Position numbers and translations under genes: made by a program. The notes under the pieces are model-generated. The model did not search any database. It was not told where the DNA came from and worked only from the letters and a program-made list of their open reading frames with translations. Of a DNA stretch of 64,000 nt, positions 1 to 13,100 are shown piece by piece. The stretch comes from Aplidium turbinatum (lineage: Eukaryota; Chordata; Ascidiacea; Aplousobranchia; Polyclinidae), in contig OU964928.1 in the NCBI GenBank assembly GCA_918807975.1, positions 14,591,823 to 14,655,822 on the forward strand, written 5' to 3'. How positions within the stretch are numbered: position 1 is the first letter of the stretch; every line of letters starts with the position of its first letter.

Positions 1-450
1 CCATCGAAGAGGAAAAGGAAATAGTGGAGCATTTAATAACATGTAGTGTGTGGGGACAACCCTTTTTACCACTAGTTTCCAACACGTTTTGTTCCCACAA
101 ACCTCACTAAAATACATAGCACCCTGCTTAATTATTCTTGTAACATTTACATAATTTTCAGTCGTCCTACTTTACCCCTAGGTGGGCTTAACATTGATCA
201 TAATATCTGTTTGCTATGCTTTATAAAGCAAACTTGTGATCGGTCCAAAGGTACCCCACAGCTGGGGTAAGTTTGGACAGTCAGAAATTTAAAAAAATAA
301 ACAAACTCATTAATTGCTTCAGTTTATTTTTCAATCCACATGAGATCTATAGTTACCTTCATAACATTCAAACACATAATTGCTTGGAAAACTTACATTA
401 CATTGAAAAAAATACCAGTTATGCCCAAAAATTGTCCAAAGTAACCCCGG
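1..450 (+). mobile_element. 3' part of a pogo-like (Tc1/mariner superfamily) DNA transposon
   Basis: The first 80 bases read, from base 3, as EEEKEIVEHLITCSVWG, which fits the CENP-B/HTH-like DNA-binding part of pogo/Tigger/Jerky transposases. The rest of the transposase is missing: the sequence soon passes into noncoding DNA with a CCCCACAGCTGGGG palindrome near 252-266 followed by GGGGTAAGTTTGGACA. It ends near 434-448 with GTCCAAAGTAACCCC. The pogo-like element at 16754-18124 has the same CCCC-CAGCTG-GGGG centre and analogous GTCCCGCTTTGCCCC ends, so the two are probably related, internally deleted families. The left end lies outside the window. The family call is an inference from the short HTH and the shared end design. 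Confidence 0.5.
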
Positions 451-479
451 TTGACGGTACCATGGAATAAACCCTTGTG

Positions 480-1115
480 GAAATCACCGAAAAAAACGTT
501 TCTATCGTAACTTATGAACACTGAACAGTGTTCACTCTAAAAAAGCAATGAGTTGGTTTTTCATCCTTTTTGTGAGAGTCCATAAAACTGTTTTCTTTGA
601 TTATTAGACAACTGTCACTTGTGGTGCTTATTGGCATGGTAAGAAATGTTGATTAACAACAGTTTGCAGTACTAAGCTAAATATTTTCATAACACAACCA
701 AAAAAAGTCGTTAAATTTATATATAATATTTTGCCAATTAATTTTAAATAGGGTAGGCACACCGACCTATTTTGCCAACAAAAAAAAACTTGCATAAAAG
801 GAACACTGCTCGTGAAACACAATAATGGTGAAACGTACTGTCGTTCACTAGTGTTTGCATGACATTTACAAACAAGCAACCCTATGCTCACAGACAATTT
901 CAAAATTAGAAAACAGACGTTTTAATCAACCACTGGGACAGTGTGGCTGGACATCGCATTGGAATAACTTTAAGCGACCCCCAGTCCCCACCTAGAACTA
1001 CAATCTGATTGGTCTATTTTTATACAGATTGAAATGTTTTAGCTCAAAGTAGTATCAGTCTATCAATCTAAATTGCAAAGTATAGCATCTGCTAAGATTT
1101 GTTTCTTATCAAGCA
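480..1115 (+). promoter_or_regulatory. Upstream region of ARHGAP1
   Basis: No coding exon is visible here. A GATTGG (reverse CCAAT) at about 1008-1013 is followed by an AT-rich TATTTTTATAC stretch about 100 bases before the ATG, which could be a core promoter. Nothing firmer can be seen. Confidence 0.2.
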
Positions 1116-4100
1116 ATGGAAAGTCTTCCATCTGAAGAATCGTCAATATCTGTGACTACTGACTCTTATGATTTATCTTCTGATATTATATTACGATCAT
1201 CCACTGAGGATAAGGATGAAGAAGCAAAAATGGCTGACGACCTAGCTACTGAAGTAAAGCTAGAAGAAGGTATGAAAAAATAAACTAAAATTAACATTGA
1301 GATAAAAAGTATATATATATGCAATAGGTTTTTTGAAAATTATAACTTAAAAATTATTTTGTACTTTCTTTGTCAGCATGTTAGTCGCAGTCCTGTATTT
1401 TACCATTCAAAAACCTGTTTCTGCATAACTTAGTACCGGTACACCTAATACGCTTCTACTATATTTGCTTGTTCATTGATTTGTTGATGAATAGCTGAAA
1501 CTTCTTTCTTTTTCTCTTGATATTTTTATGATGAACAATAAACTGTTCAGAATGAAGGATCATGAAATATACAGTATCTTGATGAATACAGAAATTTTGC
1601 ACACTGGTCATTTAATCTCTGGAACCTTTCTCCTAAACACAATTGTTGTGTGACATTAACCGCAATTTTTTACAGCCTTGTCTTCTTGTATTTCAATCAG
1701 TTCCATTTTTAAAGCAGACGTGTTTTCTGTTTGTAACAAACTGGCCAGCCATATCACTGATTTACAGTGACGTTGAATGGTTTTAAAAGGATATTAAAAC
1801 ATGGTTTTAGCTCCTGAAAATCTAGCTTGGAACTCCTCTTGTAACCTTTGTAATTTAATATTGTATTCTTCTTATTTGGTCTGACCTTGCCTCTTTAGGA
1901 AAGCATTTGTTCTCATTCTGACACTGGAGAAATGACAGAATATTTTCGACTTTATGTCTCTTTAAAAAACTTTGATTTAATTTTGGAAACTGAAAACCGT
2001 TTGAGCTGTGTCTGATGTAAACGTTTGAATTATGAGGCAACAACACTTTCTCAATTTGGGATATATAAGCCTAGTACTACTATTCAGCTAGAAGAGCCAC
2101 AAAAAGCATGTCTGTGAGCCACATGCGGCTCGCGAGACGCAGTTTACCCACCGTTGGTCTAGTAGAGGATGAATTCTTTTTTGTGAAAGGTTTCACATTT
2201 TTTGCCCAAACCAAGAGGTCTTTTTAAGCTATGGTATTTGAAGTCTCATATGTGCAAGCAATATTCTTTTCTTTGTGAATAGAGAAGATTTTTGAAAATG
2301 AAGTGATTCACTCTTATAAAAAGGTTTGCATTTTTTTTTGATCACTACTGTTCAAATTGGCTTGCTACAAAGAGCTTTATAATTTTGATTTTTATAAAAT
2401 ATTTCTATACAAGAGTTATCTGTGCAACTAACCAATAACTGAATGCAAAATGATAAACTGTATATATATGGTAACTGCTGTACATCATATCACGTAGTGT
2501 CTACATACCAATGTATGATAAGGTGAATGTACTTTCAAGTTTATCACAATTGTTGGATTGCATTGACGTTAATTGCTGAAGTTATTACTTTTAGATAAGT
2601 TAACAACTTAACATCATGTTTTTGACATAATTTGTTGTTAATTATGAACATGCAATAAGGATCATGATGGGTAAACCCAAATTCGGTTAAGTTTTTTTTT
2701 CATTCTGGACACAGCACAAGCAACCGATGCCGACATAGCAGATCTAAAAGAAAATTGCCTAAATGCCTACTGAACCACACAGTAGGCCAATGCATTTTTT
2801 TCAGTGTACAAAATTTAATTTTATCTAAACTAGCAAAAATTTAAGGATTGTTGATTGAATTTGACTGTGAAACAACCAAGTTAAATTAATAGATAGACAC
2901 TTTGTTTACTAAGAAATTACTGTGAGGTAGCTAGGCTACCAAATAAAGGATTTCCAATATTTCAAACTTGAACCAGCTCTGTAGAAAATTCAATTCTTCA
3001 AACTTGACCACTTTGAATTTTGTGGTACCAGTACCATAGTTTTTGTGTTGATAATTGCAAGTTTACTGTACAATGTGTACATGTCAATGACCTTAGCGTG
3101 ATGTGGAGACCTTAATTATCACATGTATATACAAACTGACAAACATTGAATGCATTATGGAATTCTGAAATGGTTGTTGGCTTGTTTGATGACTGCCTTT
3201 AACCAGTTTTTTTTTTAAATGCAGTGAAGCGTACAAATGGAATTGTGTTGGTGCTATGTTTCTTTAAGACTTCTTTTTTGGTAATTTGATAGCGGAGAAT
3301 TTCTCAAACATTTCAGTATGGGTTTCATGTTAGAAATGAAAAGCAGCTGTGTAGTTGATCTTTCTTGAGTGTTTGCTTGTTATTTATGAATATTTGCTTT
3401 TTATGAATATCTATGATGGTTTTTTATAATTTGTGAGCGCGTAATAGTCTTTACAGTTTTTGTTCTAAAGTGTTTTTAGACACACTTTTATACAACCCCT
3501 TCATTGTGTAAATTGCAGATATTGTTCATGTAGATTGTAGATAGTGCACAGGGATAGCTCACAGGTTTCTAGAAAAGCGATTGAATGTTGACAGACAATC
3601 ACTGTGTGTTACAAGTCAAAGTTTTACTTTGGAACTTATTTATTCGCGTTTTTTAAAATTTGTATTAAACAATAGTAACCTGACAAATTGACAGTCTAAT
3701 CTGGGGTGGTAAAAGGATAGACCCTCGGCCCCAGAAGCTCAGACGACGACGACGACAGTCTAATCAACTGCACAGTTCACAGGTATATGCTTGAAGTGGA
3801 ATTGTTTTGATATGTTTTTATCCCATCACGGATGTAGTTGTGCCGGTGTTTCCGCTTTACAATATTATAATTAGTAATGAAATGTTATATCCCAAAATAA
3901 TTGGTTTTCCTCTTTAGACATTTCCAATCTGCATGGTCAAGTTACTCATTAACGAAAGACAATTACGCCCTTCTAGATTTCTTTTTAGTTTTACTCATGG
4001 TTTTACATTAAACAGCGGCAAGGTCACTTTATGTTTTGTTGCTACCACTACTCAAAAGCTGATTACTTATTTTGACTTGAAAAAGTAGGCCTACTCAAAT

Positions 4101-7100
4101 TATTATTGGCAGCATTTGTTAGGCAGTTCTCTTCTTTCTGTGTGGCACTTTCAGCTAATGTTTGATACCGAGTTAGCAAACGTTGCAATTGTGTCGTTTC
4201 AACGTCCATCAACAACTCTTTCACCAACGTTGGATTTGTAGTGTTCCTGGTTTTATCACGTCCAACATCGCTTCTAAACGTTTTATTGACTGCTTTTTCA
4301 ATGACACAGCCTCCATAGACCGCTGTTTGACAGTTTGCAGACATTGAACTGGCACAAAATTTGCACGGTCTTCCACGATCGATTTTGTTACTTAGGTAAC
4401 GAGAGAATATTTAACAACAGCTTCGTCTTTTCGGTTCAGTTGTTTTGTGGTTTGCCCAAGGCTTCGGCCGTCGAAGTGATTTTTTAGTCTACTTCAATAG
4501 CGTTCGCAGGTAAATTGCGTCAGTCTAGTTAGTTTCCTTTACTAGCAGTAGTTGTTTGACAGATAAACGTTACAAACTACTGCTGGAAAAGATTGTATTG
4601 CTCATGAGCACCCAAACTTTTCAGTATTTACTTTTTTTAGTTTATTTATTTTGTTTACAGCAGGCAACGGAACAGTGGTTTGAAATCAGTGAGGTGTGTA
4701 GTTTTCTCTGTTGCAGTTAGGAGCAGTTTTCGTTGAATTCATTGTACAGTATATACAATTTACGTTCGATTTTTGTTATTGCCAGCTTGTCAAAAGTTTT
4801 TCATACTCTCTCAAATGGTATAATGATGTCAGTAAAACAGTTTTGTGCTGTAACAACGGAGTAGAAGTTTAGATAGTTATGACAGCATACGATGGGAGTT
4901 TGCCAAGGAAAGCATTCAACTTCTGTTCAACCTTACGGTGATTTTTGCACTGTTTGTACCCTACTAGTTGCTTTTACATGCTGATCAATCGTTTTGTATT
5001 AACTACTTTCCCTTTGTAGATGACCAATGTAAACTCGAACACGTTGTGTGCGTGTTCATGTATTTTCGCTTTCACTTTTTTATCATATCCAGACTAATGG
5101 AGGTGTTGTTTCAGATTAAGTGCAGAATAACGCGAGGGGCATTTATTGTTCACCGTCAAGCATGTCAATAAATGTCTTGCCCTCGTGCTTTTGGCTGGCG
5201 TCGAACTCATAGCCTTTCGAGTGTCAGTCAAATGTTTCAATCACTCGACCACGTAACTAACAATGTTCGGCTTATTACTTCACTGTTTATGTGTACTGGT
5301 GCTGAGCCAACTAGTGTTTAACTTTTTGACACTACTATATTGTCAGATAACGATGACACGCTATTATCATAGAAATCTACCCTTATCAATAACAGCAACA
5401 TCTATGTTGATTGAATGAAGCATATGCATTTAGATTTCTGCTGTTTAGACGAATATTTCATGCAGTGAAACTAAATTAGGCTACTAAGTAAAAGTTGCTG
5501 AATTCCAAACCACTGCTTAGTTTTCTCCTTTATGTTTTTGTTTTTTTCTTTAAAGTTAACTAGTTAAATTAGAATTCAGTAGTGGTTGCTTTATCGTGAA
5601 AGGCGTTTCGTGACTGAGTTCTGTGTGTTGTAGCTGAGAAATTATATAAAGTTGTGTGTTGCAGTATGAAAATTAGCAAATAGAAGCGTGGTATCATGTG
5701 CTTTTTGACGACCGAATTTATGTACACTTCTATCGGTAATGATAGTGTTTCGCAAATCTGTACCACGTATGAACTACCCCGTTTCGGTGAGTCCGATCCC
5801 TTAACGGGGGATTTTTCCATTTTTTTTTTTAAATTATCGGGTACCGTAGCCTAATTATCATTGCCGTTTTAGGGTTAGGGGTTAGAGGTTAGGAAATCAC
5901 CGAATCGGACTCACCGAATAGTAGCAGACCCATGAACTACGGGAGCAAGTCTTTTAGGCGCTGGTCTAATAGGCGCGCACACTGTGGCGTCTGGATATTT
6001 AGGTGCGGAGCACTGTGGCGCCCGGTCATTTAGGTGCTGTTCCTAATAAAGTCTGTAGATTGTATCAGCTTAGTAGCTTGCCAGAAAATTATATCATGGC
6101 TTCAGTGAGTGAAGCTGCTAAAACCGGCAATGCTTTTCACACAAAATGTTATATTGAGCAGAAAAATATATTGTTGTTTTATTGATTTATTATTGTGTTA
6201 TTTGTTGTTAGTCCAAGTTTGCGTTGGTTAAAGCTTTATCAATAAATTATTCAAGCTTCCGAACATTATTGAGTTCACTTTTTAGTTAACTCTTTTGCGA
6301 CCACGGACGTATACACACGTCTTGGGATTTTTGCCATGATGACCAAGGAAGTATCCCTACGTCCAAGGTTAAAAGGTAGCCTATTTCAAGCAAAAAAAAT
6401 AATGTAAATGATGGCAGATCCATAGTCTTTGCCTGTCCTTTTTCAACTAATTAAAAAAAAAATTTTGGCGGTGCAGTTATCGGATGAGGACTTCTTAAAG
6501 ATAGTGGATTTTTTTTCTTTCACTTATTGGAATTGGCAGTCAAAACTGGCTAGGCAACCCCTTACTTTGGAATTTCTCGATCAAAAAGACTGTAGGCTAA
6601 ATTACGTAAACTTTTTGCTTAAAATTTTCCAAATTTCATAATCATTCTGCTGTACCTCCTAAAGCATTGCGCGCAGAAACGAAGTAAATTTTTTCTCATG
6701 TGCAGAATTGTTTTGGCATTCGATTATACTACATATATTTTCAAATTATTTTATCATGCTTGGGTAGTAAAGATTATAATGAAGTACACTTTTCTGCCAA
6801 TTTTTAATTTTTTTAGAAATTAGAAAAATACCGTTAGGAAAGTTGCTAGTTGTACATACAATGTTTTAAATTTTATTGCAAAGGTTTGCATCTTCGGATA
6901 GCTGAAGGTGTATGCTTTCATTTTATGTCAAGATTGTGCGTCTACGTCGATCACATGACATGTTTTTACCGCGTAAATACAACAGATTTGTGTGAAAAAT
7001 GTCTGGTAATTTGAATTAAATATAAATTACTTCTGTTCGGGATGGATTGGCCATGTGACGAGAACGTTCACATGTACTACTGTTCACATGAATACATTTC

Positions 7101-10100
7101 TACAGGGCATATAGGCTACACCTTGGCTACAAGTTGCAAGCATAATGGTGAGACTTCGCTCGTTATTAAACCTAGTCCGGGTTTTGACGGAAAACTAAGT
7201 TACTCTTCACTCAAGCCTACCGCCCGCTTGAGTACAGCCTACGGTACATTTTTTACTGATGTTTAGTTATTATTTGACCTAACTAAAAGTGAACTCATAC
7301 ATGTTCGGAAACTTGAACAATTTATTAATAAAGCTTTTGCCGGCGCAAACCTGGACTAACAACAAATAAATGCTGAACACGCGCATTAAAAATACAACAT
7401 ATTTTTCTGTTCAATCTAACATTTTATGTGAAAATCATTGCCGGTTTAAGCAGCTTCACTCACGGAAGCCATAACATATTTTTCTGTTCAATATAACATT
7501 TTGTGTGAAAAGCATTTTCGGTTCAAGCAGCTTCACCCATATATTTTTCTGTTTATTTTAATATAACATTTTGTGTGAAAAAGCATTGCCGGTTTAAGCA
7601 ACTTCACTCACTGAAGCCATGACCAACAACGCACACGCATTAACAAAACAATATATTTTCCTATTCAATATAATATTTTGTGTGAAAAGCAGTGCCCTAC
7701 GCCCCTACCTACCTGCCAAGCTGATACAATTTACAGACTTTACTAGGAATAGCACCTAAATGAACGGGCGCCCTAGTGCTCCGCATCTAAATATCCAGAC
7801 GCCACAGTGTGCGCGCCTATTAGACCAGCGCCTAACTGTCAGCGCCTAAAAGACGTGGACCCTGAACTACAGTACTGCATTTTGCTCGTGGTTGTCTTAA
7901 TTTTCTTTTGTTTTTTGAGTAATGGGTTTAAACTGGTTGGTTGTATGGTCTTATTCATGTCTGATCTTATCCTTTGTCGGTGTTCGTTGCTCATTGCATA
8001 TTAATCTTCGTCTCTCACTTTGCAGAGACAGATCATGACTCGAGTCACATGCCAGACTCAGCAACTGAGGATCATCTGAAACCAACGAAGGATGCTTGGT
8101 TGGATTCTGATCAGCAAAATGTTGCTCAATTTGACGACGTCGCGAAATACGGGATAGTCGAGGTACAATCGTGCGCTTTTGCATTGCAATCATTTTTTGA
8201 AGAGTATTAATCCAGAAACTTTTTCATATGGCAATCAGAAACACAAATCTAATAGAGTTATAGAGAACATCTTACTGTTTTTTAATTTGGTTATTTGCTA
8301 CACCCAGTGCACCAATGCGGCTGCACCCAGTGTACCAATAGTAATTACTCTGTTGAAGTTTAACTTTGAGACCGTCGTATAAAATATTTCCAAGTCATTG
8401 CTGTTACTGTACAAAAAGCCGTCAAGTTTAAGAACAGACCATACGAGAGATGGTGTTTATGTTCAGTGCAATTAAGTAATATGCTTAGTCAGAAAGTGTT
8501 GTGACCACTTTTCAGGTATCTGGCGTTGATGTAAATGGGAGACCAGTGATTGTCGTTAGCGCTGCCAAGCTTCCTTCTAATAAAGAATTAGACCACAAAA
8601 AGTTTCTCAGGTTCTTTTGTTTTTATGAATATCTTCATGTATTTTTGCTTCACAATATGCTTTTAGAATCTGTTGTGGTACAAATCTATATACGGTATGT
8701 TTATAGACATTCATTGTCTTCTCGTGCGTGCTTCTTATGTAAACAGTTCGAAATAGATCATGGCATCATTTTTGGTGGACCGGAAAGAGCGTTCCTCATG
8801 TGCTTCATATTGAATCAAAATGAAGCTGTCGAATAACTATAGTTCATTGAACCAAGCTCTGAAATAACAATATAAACAAAATTGTGCATGCAAATGTTAT
8901 CGTTTAGAAACATGATTGGCGAGCTTTTTTAAGCTACCATGGTAGTTCAGTTCAGTTTATTTTTTGTTTTTGTTGGCGTAAAAGAAAGACACAACAAGCA
9001 AAAACACAATAAACACAAATAATTCGCACAACAAGGATGGCAGCGAAAGACCAAAAGGTCACCAAAGTCAGCTGCCACCCAAACATTTAAACAAAAGACC
9101 CAAAATTAAGAACATTAACACATACGGCATATAATATATAGCACAATACCAGCACTTTAATTTGTAAACATTAACAATGGAATTAACAATACATTAACAA
9201 TAGAATAACACAGGGCAACATAAAAAAAAACTGTGTAGAGAAATAAGCGGATGATACGTTTCAGGAGTGATCATTGCACAAATTCTTTAATAAACATTTA
9301 TATTTAAATTTAAAAACATTGTAAGACTTTTCTTTGATTTCTTTTGGTACTTGATTCCATAGTTTCACTCCATTAAAACATAGCATCTTCTTACCAGAGT
9401 TTGACGTTGTAGAAGGCAAATATAAATCATTCTTGTGGTTCTGACGGGTTTTATGACGGTGAATTTCATTTACAAAAATAAAGCAGCCAGCAAAGGCCCG
9501 GGGCAGCATTTTGTGCACATATTTGTACATAAATTTTGCAGTCTCTAATTTAATAATATCGTCAATTCTGAGCACATTAAATTGGTAATAAAGAACAGTT
9601 GTATTTGTTGACCTCGGCAAAAATAAGCAGGATCGAATGAACTTGTTTTGTAACACTTGTAGTGGAGCAAGCAATGTAGAGTTTGCTCTTCCCCAATTTA
9701 TAATCGAGTATTGGATGTTGGATTGAAACAAAGCATAATATAAAGTTTGTAATATTGTTAAAGGGGCAATGTAGCTCAGCTTAAATGCTATGCCGCAGAC
9801 CTTTGCAAGCCGCTTTCTAAGATTAATAATATGACTATTCCATGTCAATCGCTCATCCAAAGTTACACCTAGATAGTTTATACATTTCTTCCTTTCGATG
9901 GATCGGCCACTGATGGACAGACTAAAATTTTCTGCTTCACTTTTTTTGTTGTAGAGGATCATATAAGTAGTTTTACTATGATTTAATGAAAGTTTATTGA
10001 ATTTCATCCACACATCAATTTTTTCTATTTCTCTATTGACATTTTTTTTTGGAGAGATGACAGGCATTTATCTGACATATGAAAGTTTGAGTCATCAGCA

Positions 10101-13100
10101 AAAAGTGTAGTTGAAAAAGAAGATGCATTTGGAAGATCATTCACATAAAGAAGAAAAAGCAAGGGACCAAGGATTGACCCCTGTGGGACACCACATTTAA
10201 CAACATTGAAATTAGAATTCTTACCGTTAATTTTTGTACTTTGTATTCTATTTGTTAGATAAGATGTTAAAACGTTTAAAAACTTGCCACGAAAGCCATA
10301 ATGGTGAAGCTTTTTTTAAAAGTATGCCATGATCAACTGTATCGAAAGCTTGACTTAAGTCAACAAAAACCGAGCATGTGTATTTGTGATCATTAAAGTT
10401 AGAAAGTAAATCATCATAAATTTTTGTCAATGCTAAGCTTGTTGAATCATTTTTACGAAAACCAATTTAAGCTGGGGTTAAAATATTACATTTGTCAATA
10501 AAATTCATCATCCGTTTATATAAAAAAATTTCGAAAATTTTGGCAAAAGTTGGCAATAAAGAAATTGGTCGCAAATCTGGTGAACTAACTTTTGGTACAG
10601 GTATTATCAGACTCTTTTTGAGTACATCAGGAAAGATTTCTTGCAAAACACATTTATTCAGCACTTTTGTTAAAAAAGGACATATAATTACATTAGCCAT
10701 TTTGATAAATTTAGAAGGTATTTCAAAAATGCCTGAAGCTTTATTTGCTTTGAGGCTCCTTATAGCATCAGATACTTCTATCTCATTTATATCAGGAAAG
10801 CCAAAAGAAGAACATTTTCTGTTTAACATGAATGATTCAAAATTTGCATTTGAATTTGGAATTTTAGCTGCCATTGAAGTTCCAATATTTGTGAAGTAAT
10901 TATTTAATTATTATTATTATTAATTTAGTACTTCACCACTTGAGCTAACAGGTACTTTGATTTAACAGCTACTTAAAGTTTACGCTGGACCAGTATGTAG
11001 AATCAGATTATAGCCTCATCTACTTCCACTATGGACTGACCAGCCAAAACAGGCCTTCCTTTGCCTGGTTGATAGAAGCGTATCGGCAATTTGATCATAA
11101 GTAAGCCACTTCAGCCTGAATTGTGAATATATAATATTATTAATAGTTACGTCGTGTTTTTGTTGTTGTTGTGTTAACGTTGAAAGAGATCTCAACAAAC
11201 AAATTGAAGCGGAACAAAGTTACATTGCATACCAATTTGTAAGAATATACTGCTTGGGTTCAGAATTACATCTCCACAAGAACTTAATCATCCACAAATT
11301 AACTTAATTTTGGTTGTTTGTGATATCTAGTCTCTGTGAAGTTAGAAAATGACTTTGAAACCACCACCACCTGCAGTGCACAGAAAGTGTTTTTGGAAAT
11401 TGTCGTTTTTGTATTTAGCTGAGGCGATTTCAAAAGGAAACGTTTTTCTTTTCATGAAAAATACGTAAAATTTTACAAAATAACTTGAAAAAAGCTTTAT
11501 CAAAATTTTGTTATAAAATCTTGCACCACTATATTTTGATTTTGTCTGACTTTTTTCACAGATACAAGAAAAACCTCAAAGCATTGTACATCGTTCACCC
11601 CACAACCTTCATACGTATCCTTATGAATGTCTTCAAGCCAATCATCAGCGCCAAGTTTGGAAGAAAATTGCGTTACGTCAATTACCTCACTGAAATCGTG
11701 GGAGAAATTTCGCTTACTCAGCTTCCGATACCCGCCGAGGTTTTACTGTAAGATATCATGTGATCAGTGTAGAATACAGTTGAATTTGCATTGTTTTCTG
11801 GTAGTTTTTTGACATTACGAAACAGCATACTTTGCAAACTACACTCTTCTTTTTGCACTGCTGTATTGCCTGTAACCGTGGACGTCGCTGTAGGTATACC
11901 AATCAACGTTATTGAGTTAAAAGCAACTGGCACTACCGTCCCAACTAACAAAAGTTGCATTTTTCTGGCAACTTTGAAATAATGTAATCATTGAAACTTT
12001 TGCTAGCTTGGATTGCACTTGTGCGTAATGTGCAAAGAAGACACATATCAGAAATGCGTAGAAATGCTGTGATAAACAAAAATAGATATTTACTGTTTTG
12101 CTTTTATAAGAATAGAAAAGCGCTGAAGGAGTTTTGTTTTGCTTTGCTAGTCACGACAACGAATTAATGAAACAACAAAATACCAAGAACAACTCATCGG
12201 CATCACCTAAAGCTAGTGGTAGTGAACCAGTTGCACCATTGCCCACCCAACAATTCGCGGTTTCCTTGGAATTGTAAGTTCAAATCATCATCGGTTTTGT
12301 TTTGTATCGTGCAGGGTATTTCTACACTCGTATGTTCCACTCCAGATGACTGGCTAGTTTCACGTATGACATATCTTTGGTTATATTCATTTATGAGACA
12401 CAGAGTTCCCATTCGTTTGAATTGATTTTCTTTTCTGATGTTGAGATAAGTGCAGCAAGGAATTTTACAGTTTAAGGTGTTAAGCTTTCAGATGTTTCTT
12501 GTGTGGCTTTCTTGTTAATATCGCCAACTATTAATTATGCATGTACAAGCTTTGTAAGGCTTTACACGTTGTCAAAAGAATACTAACGTTTGTTTTAGTT
12601 GTTGAAGACCCTTAGACAGGTTTTGTTGGTCAAGATGAACTCAAAAATTGTCAAGTTTTTATCTCATCAACACCTACTTGCAAAGAACTTGTTTTAATTA
12701 TTTTTTTAAATCAAAATGAAAGTGACACCAGTTATAAATATCCTTGTTTGACGTCACAGTTTGGAAAAAAACAACCCAGGTCTCATAGTACCCAAAGTGA
12801 TGGAAGATGCCATCAACTATTTAAAAGAAGAGGGTAAGTCAAGTGCGATGTTACGAATCTTCTTGTACGTTTGACAAAACAGTGAAAGCACTGCACTGAT
12901 ATTTATGTTGTTACCGATCAAGCTGATGCATCACATAGTCGTCGAACGTGCACTCCTCATACCAAAATCAGTCATTGAAAAACAATTTCTTAAAAATTGT
13001 CAGAGTGATAGTTGAAAAAAAACTCACTGCCTACAGTGATGTTGTACCCTTTTCATAGAAACTGTCACAACATCTTGGAAGATTTTTACCTTTTTCAGGT

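Noticed and set aside
10492-10899. 135-codon plus-strand ORF
   Set aside because: Shadow of the LINE reverse-transcriptase frame on the other strand.
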